8,977 nucleotides of DNA from an uncultured Eubacteriales bacterium (lineage in GTDB: Bacteria; Bacillota; Clostridia; Oscillospirales; CAG-272). The notes under the pieces were generated by a model. That model searched no databases and had not been told where the DNA came from. It saw nothing but the letters and a program-made list of their open reading frames with translations. Location of the stretch: assembly GCA_949286815.1 (NCBI GenBank), contig CASEEB010000107.1, positions 1 to 8,977 on the forward strand, read 5' to 3'. Shown here piece by piece: positions 1-6,448 of the stretch. Each line of letters starts with the position of its first letter. Position 1 is the first letter of the stretch. A program made the position numbers and the translations under genes.

Positions 1-46
1 CCTCCCGGCGGACTTTCACCGCAGAGCTTTGTTATGCCCGTCATAC

Positions 47-77
47 TTAAAAACGGAGCTGATTCACAGCCCCGTTT
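47..77 (-). terminator. Rho-independent terminator after prmA
   Basis: On the minus strand an 11-bp stem (AAACGGGGCTG / CAGCTCCGTTT, with one G-U wobble) closes a 5-nt loop (TGAAT). The 3' arm runs straight into a T-run (TTTTT). It lies 36 nt beyond the prmA stop codon, so it marks the end of the heat-shock operon transcript. The stem and T-run are read directly; the role is inferred from their form and position. Confidence 0.85.
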
Positions 78-113
78 ATATTTATTATTTATAATATTCA
101 AAGTACTTACAGA

Positions 114-1079
114 TTATCGTTTTTTCATAACAGCCAATGCGCACCATTGGTTTTCTTCCGCTTTTTGTACAACATAAAAGCCGTTTTTCTCAAAACATTC
201 CAAAACATCTCCGCATCGTTCACTTATAATTCCGGAAACCAACAGAACGCTGCTTTCGCTCATGTAATCCGAAATATCGGGCGTCATGCGTATTATAATA
301 TCCGCTACGATATTGGCGCATATCACATCGTACCCTTCTTTTCTCCTGTAAACATTCTTTAAAAGATCGGACTGCTTACATTCTATAACATCCGAAAATC
401 CGCTCTGCGCTATATTTTCGTTTGCCACCCTGACCGACATCGGGTCAATATCGTATGCTTTACATTCCGAAGCGCCGAGCTTTGCCGCGCAAATTGACAA
501 AATTCCGCTTCCCGTACCCACGTCGAGCACCGTACCGCCGTCTTTTACATATTTTTGGAGTAACCCGATAATAAGCCTTGTAGTTTCATGTGTGCCGGTT
601 CCGAAAGCCATGCCCGGATTCATTTTTACAATTATATCCCCCGGCTGCGCGCTGTATTCTTCCCATGCGGGCACTATAACGACCTTCCCTATTCTTACAG
701 GCTTATAGTAAGCTTTCCATGAACTTGACCAATCCTCTTCCTGAAGTCCGCCGATAACCTCGACCTTGGCATCGGTAAAATGATTCGCCTCAAGCCTCTC
801 CCGGAGAAACGCCAGATCATCCGAATAGCTTCTGTCTGACGGCACGTAAAAAGACACGGACGCATGTGATTTATCCGCATTGAGTATCTTCTCGTCTATA
901 AGATCGCCGTAACAGGTCTTCAGATCAATATCGCTGTAATCTTCAATCATAAGATTGTTGTTTATCATACTCATTACCGCCACAAGCTCGTCAAGCCTTT
1001 CGGTATTTACAGTGACTTTTATCTGAGTCCATTCGCAGACATTCCCGTAATCACCGCACACGTAATCCTTATCTATCAT
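114..1079 (-). CDS. prmA: Ribosomal protein L11 methyltransferase PrmA
   Basis: This cytoplasmic enzyme uses S-adenosylmethionine to methylate ribosomal protein L11. The 321-residue product has a substrate-recognition N-terminal domain (about 1-110), the linker motif DWSSSWKAYYKP (116-127), and the family motif PGMAFGTGTHETT (155-167). The SAM-binding glycine motif is LDVGTGSGILSI (185-196), with acidic motif II at YDID (209-212) and the catalytic-loop motif NIVAD (256-260). The length is close to the usual 300-315; the N terminus is some 14 residues longer than typical. I keep this ATG because a GAAAGGAC ribosome binding site lies just upstream and no other Met precedes the conserved core. 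It follows dnaJ by 40 nt, a common arrangement in Clostridia, so it is probably co-transcribed with the heat-shock operon. A terminator follows it. Confidence 0.96.
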   Translation of the reverse strand: MIDKDYVCGDYGNVCEWTQIKVTVNTERLDELVAVMSMINNNLMIEDYSDIDLKTCYGDLIDEKILNADKSHASVSFYVPSDRSYSDDLAFLRERLEANHFTDAKVEVIGGLQEEDWSSSWKAYYKPVRIGKVVIVPAWEEYSAQPGDIIVKMNPGMAFGTGTHETTRLIIGLLQKYVKDGGTVLDVGTGSGILSICAAKLGASECKAYDIDPMSVRVANENIAQSGFSDVIECKQSDLLKNVYRRKEGYDVICANIVADIIIRMTPDISDYMSESSVLLVSGIISERCGDVLECFEKNGFYVVQKAEENQWCALAVMKKR

Positions 1080-1103
1080 AAAAGTCCTTTCATTTTACAG
1101 AAT

Positions 1104-1123
1104 ATGACGTGTCCTGACGTCAT
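1104..1123. other. Small stem-loop at the dnaJ-prmA junction
   Basis: A perfect 7-bp inverted repeat (ATGACGT / ACGTCAT) with a 6-nt loop overlaps the dnaJ stop codon. On the plus strand it is followed by six T residues; on the minus strand, the coding direction, no T-run follows. It is therefore not a terminator for the operon. It could be a processing or stabilising hairpin, or could stop antisense transcription. The structure is seen; the role is unknown. Confidence 0.35.
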
Positions 1124-2256
1124 TTTTTATCCTGATTTTTTTTGAAAAGCTTGGATTTTTTGCCTACCGACGTCTCTCCGCTTTCCTCGGCAAACTCGCG
1201 CAATATCTCTTTTTGCCTTTCCGACAGCCCCTTGGGAACAGTGACATTTACCCGGAATATTATGTCCCCTCGTCTGTTTGAATTAATAATCGGAACGCCC
1301 TTTTGCTTGAGCGTAAATGTTGTGCCGGTCTGAGTTCCTTCCGGAATAGAGTGCTTGACAATTCCCTCAAGTGTCGGAACATTTATATCGGCTCCCAACG
1401 CGGCCTCACAAAAGGTAATCGGCACTTCGCAGTAAAGGTTATATCCGTCCCGTCTGAAAGTCGAACTGCTGCGGACATTCACCATTACTATAACATCTCC
1501 CGAAGGACCGCCGTTCTTGCCTTCGTTTCCCTCTCCCCTTACTATCAGACCTTTTCCGTTGTCAATTCCGGCAGGCACGTTTACGGTAAGGTTCTTCGTA
1601 ACTCTTTCAAGACCTGTACCACGGCACCTGGTGCACGGGTCCTTTATATATTTGCCGGTTCCGTGACATCTGTCGCAGGTAGTCGTAGACTGAAACTGCA
1701 TTCCTCCGAGACTTTGCGTAACACGCCGCTGTCCCGTACCGTTACAGACAGGACACGTTTCCGCCCTTCCGCTTGCGGAACCGGTTCCCGAACAGCTTGC
1801 GCATTTACACAGCTTAGTGAAACTAATGTCTTTTTTGCATCCGAACACGGCTTCCTCAAAACTGATTGTAATGCTGACCTCTATATCATCGCCCTTTTGC
1901 GGACCGTTTCTCCTTTGTCTTGACGACCCTCCGAATCCTCCTCCGAAAAAGCTTCCGAAAATATCACCGAGGTCTACGTCAAAGCCCTCAAAACCACTTC
2001 CTCCGCCTCCGAAACCGGCCGACGACGGGTCAAACGCCGCATGACCGTACTGATCGTATTTCGCTCTTTTCTGCGGATCGGAAAGCACGTCATATGCTTC
2101 ATTGACTTCCTTGAATTTGGCTTCGGCTTCTTTATTGCCGGGATTCATATCGGGATGATATTTTTTGGCAAGCGTCCTGTATGCTTTTTTTATGGTTGCT
2201 TCATCGGCATTTTTCGATATTCCAAGCACTTCATAATAATCTCGCTTATCTGCCAT
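1120..2256 (-). CDS. dnaJ: Chaperone protein DnaJ (Hsp40)
   Basis: DnaJ delivers unfolded clients to DnaK and stimulates its ATPase in the cytoplasm. The 378-residue protein has the full class I layout. The J domain is at 1-70 with HPD at 34-36. A Gly/Phe-rich segment spans about 80-112. The zinc-binding domain has four CxxCxGxG motifs with Cys pairs at 152/155, 168/171, 194/197 and 208/211. Two C-terminal beta domains and a Lys-rich tail follow. Length matches the family (about 375-385). The ATG is preceded by AGAGGA at 2267-2272, 10 nt away. It sits 173 nt after dnaK, an unusually wide gap holding two stem-loops. It is expected to be heat-inducible through the HrcA/CIRCE control at the head of the operon. 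Confidence 0.98.
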   Translation of the reverse strand: MADKRDYYEVLGISKNADEATIKKAYRTLAKKYHPDMNPGNKEAEAKFKEVNEAYDVLSDPQKRAKYDQYGHAAFDPSSAGFGGGGSGFEGFDVDLGDIFGSFFGGGFGGSSRQRRNGPQKGDDIEVSITISFEEAVFGCKKDISFTKLCKCASCSGTGSASGRAETCPVCNGTGQRRVTQSLGGMQFQSTTTCDRCHGTGKYIKDPCTRCRGTGLERVTKNLTVNVPAGIDNGKGLIVRGEGNEGKNGGPSGDVIVMVNVRSSSTFRRDGYNLYCEVPITFCEAALGADINVPTLEGIVKHSIPEGTQTGTTFTLKQKGVPIINSNRRGDIIFRVNVTVPKGLSERQKEILREFAEESGETSVGKKSKLFKKNQDKK

Positions 2257-2276
2257 ATATGACCAATCCTCTTTCC

Positions 2277-2308
2277 GACGACCGTTTTGTATAGTTTAAA
2301 CAGCCGTC
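2277..2308 (-). promoter_or_regulatory. Stem-loop directly upstream of the dnaJ ribosome binding site
   Basis: In the minus-strand RNA, GACGGCTGTTT pairs with AAACGGTCGTC across 11 positions (two G-U wobbles, no mismatch) around a 10-nt loop. The base of the stem ends only 4 nt before the AGAGGA ribosome binding site of dnaJ. The placement suggests an mRNA structure that protects a processed 5' end or tunes dnaJ translation. The structure is visible; the function is inference. Confidence 0.5.
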
Positions 2309-2320
2309 ACTCAAATGTAT

Positions 2321-2363
2321 AAAAATCCGTAATGGGGCTGCCGCTTTTTGCGCGACAAGCCCC
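2321..2363 (-). terminator. Stem-loop with distal T-run after dnaK (possible partial terminator)
   Basis: In the minus-strand RNA, GGGGCTTGTCGC pairs with GCGGCAGCCCC as 11 bp with one bulged U and one G-U pair (2334-2363), around a 7-nt A-rich loop. A T5 run follows, but only after 8 nt (ATTACGGA), so it is not a textbook terminator. It lies 66 nt past the dnaK stop and before dnaJ. It could cause partial termination, or give a stable 3' end for an hrcA-grpE-dnaK transcript, so that DnaJ is made in smaller amounts than DnaK. Confidence 0.45.
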
Positions 2364-2429
2364 AAACAAACTCTGCCGGGTGTCGGTTACAAGCGACAGC
2401 CCGCCGCAATACCGATTTATGGTATTATA

Positions 2430-4277
2430 TTATTTATTATTATTGCTGTTGTCCTCATAATTGGCGTCATAGAACTGGTTATTATCGCCCGTTGTGCCGT
2501 TACCGGCATTGGGATCAAAGCCCGCTCCGTTCGCGCCCTGTGCACCGGACTGCTGATAAAGCTTTTCGGCGACCTTATAAAATTCCTTTTCAAGCGCTTC
2601 GGTATCCGCCTTGATAGCGTCGGTATTTCCGCCGTTCATGGTTTCTCTGAGCTTTGAAATAGCCGCTTCTACCGCAGACTTATCGGACGCGTCAATCTTG
2701 TCTCCGGAATCCTTTAAGGTTTTTTCGCAATTAAATATCAGACTTTCCGCGCTGTTCTTGGCGTCGACAGCTTCTTTTTGCTTTCTGTCCTCTTCCGCGA
2801 ACTTTTCCGCGTCCTTAATTGCCTTGTCTATATCCGCCTGGGACATATTTGTAGAAGAAGTAATGGTTATATGCTGTTCCTTACCGGTTCCCTTGTCACA
2901 TGCCGTTACGTTTACTATGCCGTTAGCGTCAATATCAAAGGTAACCTCTATCTGAGGAACTCCGCGGGGAGCGGGAGCTATGCCGTCAAGCACAAAACGT
3001 CCGAGAGTGGTATTATAAGCCGCCATCTCACGTTCACCCTGAAGTACGTGAATTTCAACAGAGGTCTGACCGTCTGCCGCGGTTGAGTAGATCTGGCTCT
3101 TCTTTACAGGTATAGTCGTGTTTCTGTCGATTATTCTGTTAAAGACACCTCCCATGGTTTCAATACCGAGCGACAGGGGCGTAACGTCAAGCAAAAGAAG
3201 GTCTTTTACTTCACCGTCAAGCACACCGCCCTGAATTGCGGCGCCGATAGCCACACATTCATCGGGGTTTATTCCCTTGAAAGGATCCTTGCCGATAAAT
3301 TTCTTTACGGCTTCCTGAACCGCGGGAATTCTCGTAGAACCGCCGACAAGGAGCACTTTATCTATCTGTGAAGCGGAAAGTCCCGCGTCGTGAAGCACCT
3401 GTTTTGTCGGACCCATTGTAGCTTCAACAAGGTCTGCCGTAATCTTATCAAATTCAGCTCTGGTAAGAGTCGCCTCAAAGTGCAGAGGTCCTGCCGCCGT
3501 AGCGGTTATGAAAGGCAGATTAATATTTGTGCTGTTCATGCCTGAAAGCTCTATCTTAGCTTTTTCCGCGGCGTCTTTCAGTCTTTGAAGCACCATTTTG
3601 TCCTTGCGCAGGTCTATTCCGTTTTCCTTCTGGAACTTATCCGCCATCCAGTCTATAACTCTCTGGTCGAAGTCATCGCCGCCCAAACGGTTGTTTCCGG
3701 CTGTGGCAAGAACCTCGAACACGCCGTCGGATATTTCAAGCAACGATACGTCGAATGTACCGCCGCCCAAGTCAAATACCAGTATCTTCTGGTCATTTTC
3801 CTTATCAATACCGTAAGCAAGCGCAGCCGCCGTAGGCTCGTTTATAATTCTCTGAACATCGAGTCCGGCTATCTTTCCGGCGTCTTTTGTGGCCTGTCTC
3901 TGAGCGTCCGTAAAGTACGCGGGCACCGTAATTACCGCCTTGGTTACACTCGTGCCGAGATAGCTTTCGGCGTCGGCTTTAAGCTTTTGAAGTATCATCG
4001 CGGAAATTTCCTGAGGAGTATAGCTCTTTCCGTCAATAGTTACCTTATGATTGGTACCCATTTCTCTCTTTATGGAAATGACCGTTCTGTCAGGGTTCGT
4101 TATAGCCTGACGCTTAGCGACCTGACCTACCATTCTTTCACCTGTCTTTGAGAACGCGACTACCGAAGGAGTTGTTCTCGCTCCCTCCGGATTGGGAATG
4201 ACGACAGGCTCGGAGCCTTCATATACCGCAACGCATGAGTTCGTTGTACCTAAATCTATACCAATAATTTTTCCCAT
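2430..4277 (-). CDS. dnaK: Molecular chaperone DnaK (Hsp70)
   Basis: DnaK is the ATP-driven cytoplasmic Hsp70 that binds exposed hydrophobic segments, working with DnaJ and GrpE. The 615-residue protein shows the phosphate-1 motif IGIDLGTTNS (5-14), IINEPTAAALAYG (144-156), the phosphate-2 motif FDLGGGTFDVS (168-178), the adenosine motif VLLVGGSTRIPA (308-319), and the interdomain linker DLLLLDVTPLS (359-369). The substrate-binding beta domain and helical lid follow. The stretch after SIKREMG (68-74) lacks the roughly 24-residue insertion of Gram-negative DnaK, which supports a Firmicutes origin. The start is fixed by an excellent AGGAGG ribosome binding site. The C-terminal tail (about 585-615) is rich in Asn and Gly and ends in NSNNNK rather than a strongly acidic EEVDDDK-like end. 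It lies 104 nt after grpE. Confidence 0.99.
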   Translation of the reverse strand: MGKIIGIDLGTTNSCVAVYEGSEPVVIPNPEGARTTPSVVAFSKTGERMVGQVAKRQAITNPDRTVISIKREMGTNHKVTIDGKSYTPQEISAMILQKLKADAESYLGTSVTKAVITVPAYFTDAQRQATKDAGKIAGLDVQRIINEPTAAALAYGIDKENDQKILVFDLGGGTFDVSLLEISDGVFEVLATAGNNRLGGDDFDQRVIDWMADKFQKENGIDLRKDKMVLQRLKDAAEKAKIELSGMNSTNINLPFITATAAGPLHFEATLTRAEFDKITADLVEATMGPTKQVLHDAGLSASQIDKVLLVGGSTRIPAVQEAVKKFIGKDPFKGINPDECVAIGAAIQGGVLDGEVKDLLLLDVTPLSLGIETMGGVFNRIIDRNTTIPVKKSQIYSTAADGQTSVEIHVLQGEREMAAYNTTLGRFVLDGIAPAPRGVPQIEVTFDIDANGIVNVTACDKGTGKEQHITITSSTNMSQADIDKAIKDAEKFAEEDRKQKEAVDAKNSAESLIFNCEKTLKDSGDKIDASDKSAVEAAISKLRETMNGGNTDAIKADTEALEKEFYKVAEKLYQQSGAQGANGAGFDPNAGNGTTGDNNQFYDANYEDNSNNNK

Positions 4278-4381
4278 AATAATTATCCTCCTGTGGATTA
4301 GTGTTTTGATTTGTAAAGCTTCATTATATATATTGTTTTCCTGTTACGCTTTATTTATATTTTTATTTTACAAGATATTTA
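4278..4381 (-). other. AT-rich grpE-dnaK spacer with a possible -10 element
   Basis: This 104-nt gap is strongly AT-rich and holds the dnaK ribosome binding site (AGGAGG) at its downstream end. A perfect TATAAT is present on the minus strand at 4323-4328, but no TTGACA-like hexamer lies 16-18 nt upstream, so an internal promoter is only a weak possibility. I saw no CIRCE copy and no strong hairpin here. Confidence 0.25.
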
Positions 4382-5050
4382 TCAGTTTGCCACCTTTACC
4401 ATGGCATACCTAATCACTTTATCTCCTTTTGCGAAACCTTTCTGAAAAACTTCGACGATAACTCCCTCTTCAAGCGATTCATCCTCAACATGCATTACGG
4501 CATTATGCCTTGTGGGGTCAAATTTTTCTCCCGCTTTGCCGAAGGCTTCTATTCCAAGTTTTTCAAATGATTCCTGAACACCCTTCAAGGTCATCTGCAC
4601 ACCTTTTTTTACCGCCTCCGCGTCTGAATACTCCGATGCTTTTTCCAGGTTGTCAAATACCGGAAGAACAGTGGTTATCGCGTCCGCATATGCGTCGGCG
4701 TATGTGCTTTCCTTTTCCTTGGCGCTTCGCTTTCTGAAATTGTCGTACTCAGCCATCATCCGCAGATATTTGTCATTAAGGTTTTTGATCTCCTTTTCCT
4801 TGGATTCAAGCTTTTTATCCTTATCGGAAATCTCCGCTTCCAGCTTTTTTATTTTCTTTTTATCCGCTCTTCCGATTTTGCCGTCATCCGTATCGTTTTC
4901 GGCGCCGTCATCCTTTGCCTTTTCGCCATCGCCCGCAGAAGCCGTACTGCCTGTCGATGCCGTATCGTTTATACTTTTTTCATCGTCTTCCTTTACGGAC
5001 TCAGACTGATTTTTTATCTCTTCCGTATTTGTGTTTCTATCCTCCGCCAT
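4382..5050 (-). CDS. grpE: Nucleotide exchange factor GrpE
   Basis: GrpE is the DnaK co-chaperone that drives ADP release; it acts as a cytoplasmic dimer. With the start used here the product is 222 residues. It has a long, acidic, low-complexity N terminus (1-60), a charged coiled-coil region (about 62-115, ending in the typical EYDNFRKRSAKEK), a helical bundle (about 118-165), and the C-terminal beta domain carrying GVIVEVFQKGFAKGDKVIR (196-214). I chose the ATG at 5050 because GGAGG lies 8 nt upstream; an in-frame ATG at 5089 has no ribosome binding site and would add 13 uncharacteristic residues. The start overlaps the last 14 nt of hrcA, which implies translational coupling. The N terminus is longer and more repetitive than in E. 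coli GrpE (197 aa), a trait common in Clostridia. Confidence 0.96.
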   Translation of the reverse strand: MAEDRNTNTEEIKNQSESVKEDDEKSINDTASTGSTASAGDGEKAKDDGAENDTDDGKIGRADKKKIKKLEAEISDKDKKLESKEKEIKNLNDKYLRMMAEYDNFRKRSAKEKESTYADAYADAITTVLPVFDNLEKASEYSDAEAVKKGVQMTLKGVQESFEKLGIEAFGKAGEKFDPTRHNAVMHVEDESLEEGVIVEVFQKGFAKGDKVIRYAMVKVAN

Positions 5051-6140
5051 CGGGTTTTCCTCCGCTTTCATTTTTGTCAGTATTGTCATTGATTAAATTG
5101 TTTGTGTTCAATATTGTTTCGACATTTTCGCTCAATTCCTCAATTGTCGCAACCACCTTCGCGTAATCCATGCGCCTCGGTCCGATAATACCGATAGCGC
5201 CGAGCGTCCTGCCGTCCCTGATTATAGGTTTGTAAACAATAGCCGAATTATTCATGACCTTAACCGAGCTTTCCGAGCCTATTACGACATTTACGCCGTC
5301 GTCCTCCGGAGTAGATACAAGATCAAGAATATCTTCCTTGTTTTCAAGGCTGCTCAGCAGTTCACGAAGCTGCTCCTTATCGCTGTACTCCGGATACTGC
5401 AAGAGCTTATCCATTCCGCTGACCTTAAGCTCACCCTCGTCTATCTCATTCATGCTCTCATAAATTATCTTTATTATCGGGGATATGAGGTTTGCCCTCT
5501 CGCCCACCGCTTTCTCAAGCTCGATAATTATGGGCAGCGTTATCTCGTGTATCGTAAGACCGGTAAGATAATCATTGAAAGCCATTGATAGATCGGTTGC
5601 CGTCAGCTGACTTACCTGTTCTTCAAAGGTCAGCCGTTTTGTCACTATACCTCCGTTAGTGCTTATCATAACCAAAAGCATATTGTGCGGGTCTATAAAT
5701 ATCACGTCAAATCTTTTTATGCTTACCGACGACGCCCTGGGTTTCAGCGCGAAACTTGTATAGTTGGTAAGCTTTCCGGCAAGCTTTGACGCCGCAAGCA
5801 AAAGCTGGTCGAGCTGGTTGAGCTTTGATTTGAGCAGCTTATTTATCTCGGCTATCTCATTGGTCGTCATTGAATAACTCTCAATCAGTGAGTCAACATA
5901 AAACCTGTATCCAAGCTCACTTGGCACTCTTCCGGCGGAAGTATGAGGCTGTTCAAGGTAGCCCATTTGTTCCAGCTCCGCCATTTCATTTCTTATCGTG
6001 GCGGATGAACAGGTAAAATTTTCGTTTTGCAGAAGATATTTCGACCCGACAGGTTCGCCGTCGGCAATGTGTGCATCTACAATCGCCTTAAGTATAAGCT
6101 TTTTTCTTTCGCTTAATTCACCGTTGGATTTTGATGCCAT
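5037..6140 (-). CDS. hrcA: Heat-inducible transcription repressor HrcA
   Basis: HrcA binds the CIRCE operator and represses class I heat-shock genes; its activity depends on the GroE chaperonin. The 367-residue product has an N-terminal winged-helix domain, with the recognition region SSATIRNEMAELEQMGYL (45-62) and PHTSAGRVPSELGYRFYVD (65-83). A central insert domain and a C-terminal GAF-like domain (about 270-345, including ITKR-type beta strands and GRTLGAIGIIGPRRMDY) follow. It is somewhat longer than usual (340-350) because of about 7 extra N-terminal residues and a hydrophilic Gly/Asn/Asp tail. It is the first gene of the operon and lies downstream of its own target operator, so it is autoregulated. 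The GGAGG at 6155-6159 is 14 nt from the ATG, farther than normal; an in-frame ATT at 6146 would be at 8 nt. Confidence 0.97.
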   Translation of the reverse strand: MASKSNGELSERKKLILKAIVDAHIADGEPVGSKYLLQNENFTCSSATIRNEMAELEQMGYLEQPHTSAGRVPSELGYRFYVDSLIESYSMTTNEIAEINKLLKSKLNQLDQLLLAASKLAGKLTNYTSFALKPRASSVSIKRFDVIFIDPHNMLLVMISTNGGIVTKRLTFEEQVSQLTATDLSMAFNDYLTGLTIHEITLPIIIELEKAVGERANLISPIIKIIYESMNEIDEGELKVSGMDKLLQYPEYSDKEQLRELLSSLENKEDILDLVSTPEDDGVNVVIGSESSVKVMNNSAIVYKPIIRDGRTLGAIGIIGPRRMDYAKVVATIEELSENVETILNTNNLINDNTDKNESGGKPDGGG

Positions 6141-6199
6141 ACTAATGTGAAATGCCTCCTTTTTAAAACGTTATGTTAAGATGTAAAATTCACCTTAGA

Positions 6200-6226
6200 T
6201 TAGCACTCTTAAAGAGTAAGTGCTAA
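6200..6226. promoter_or_regulatory. CIRCE operator (HrcA binding site)
   Basis: TTAGCACTC - 9 nt - AAGTGCTAA on the plus strand matches the CIRCE consensus (TTAGCACTC-N9-GAGTGCTAA) at 17 of 18 positions. The symmetry extends outward to AGATTAGCACT / AGTGCTAATCT (6197-6229), giving 11-bp arms. It lies 60 nt upstream of the hrcA start and begins within about 10 nt of the -10 box, so bound HrcA would block initiation. This explains heat induction of hrcA, grpE, dnaK, dnaJ and probably prmA. Confidence 0.97.
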
Positions 6227-6237
6227 TCTATGATACT

Positions 6238-6265
6238 ATTTTACCACTTTTACAGGTTTTGTCAA
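6238..6265 (-). promoter_or_regulatory. Sigma-A-type promoter of the heat-shock operon
   Basis: On the minus strand a perfect TTGACA (6260-6265) and TAAAAT (6238-6243) are separated by 16 nt. An A/T-rich tract upstream (about 6275-6295) could act as an UP element. The expected transcription start falls at about 6230, at the edge of the CIRCE repeat, as in other HrcA-regulated operons. The leader to the hrcA ATG would be about 90 nt. Confidence 0.88.
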
Positions 6266-6301
6266 GGGCTTTTGCAAATTTTTTTGTTAATTATTTGTGA
6301 A

Positions 6302-6310
6302 CAGTGCTAA
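6302..6310. promoter_or_regulatory. Orphan CIRCE-like half-site
   Basis: CAGTGCTAA matches the CIRCE right arm GAGTGCTAA at 8 of 9 positions. It lies 37 nt upstream of the -35 box. No matching second arm is found at the 9-nt spacing on either side. It could be an auxiliary contact, a decayed second operator, or chance. Confidence 0.25.
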
Positions 6311-6372
6311 TTTTTCGGCATTTTATTAATCAGTCCGATAAATACTGAGCAAAATCGGATTTATTGCACGGT

Positions 6373-6402
6373 AAAAATAAAAAAGGGAGCGCCAGGGCTC
6401 CC
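6373..6402 (-). terminator. Rho-independent terminator after the lipoprotein gene
   Basis: On the minus strand GGGAGC and GCTCCC form a 6-bp GC-rich stem with a 6-nt loop, followed at once by TTTTTT ATTTTT. It lies 47 nt past the lipoprotein stop codon and ends the envelope-gene transcript before the heat-shock promoter. With the promoter, the CIRCE site and the hrcA leader it accounts for most of the 308-nt gene-free stretch 6141-6448. Confidence 0.9.
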
Positions 6403-6448
6403 GAAAATCATACCGAAATATTTTATGGCAAATGATAAACAATTTGCA

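Noticed and set aside
1303..1923. Plus-strand open frame of 206 codons opposite dnaJ
   Set aside because: It lies fully antisense to the well-supported dnaJ, has no ribosome binding site and gives a low-complexity product with no recognisable domain.
2409..2425. Small inverted repeat ATACC/GGTAT just past the dnaK stop
   Set aside because: Only 5 bp, AT-rich, and with no T-run, so it is not distinguishable from chance.
3585..4151. Plus-strand open frame of 188 codons opposite dnaK
   Set aside because: Antisense shadow of a highly conserved gene; the product has no recognisable motif and no start signal.
4323..4328. Internal promoter for dnaK
   Set aside because: A TATAAT is present, but no -35 hexamer lies at the proper distance in a very AT-rich spacer; kept only as a weak note in the spacer entry.
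5051..5089. Longer grpE start at 5089
   Set aside because: No ribosome binding site upstream, and the added residues are not typical of GrpE; the ATG at 5050 has GGAGG at 8 nt.
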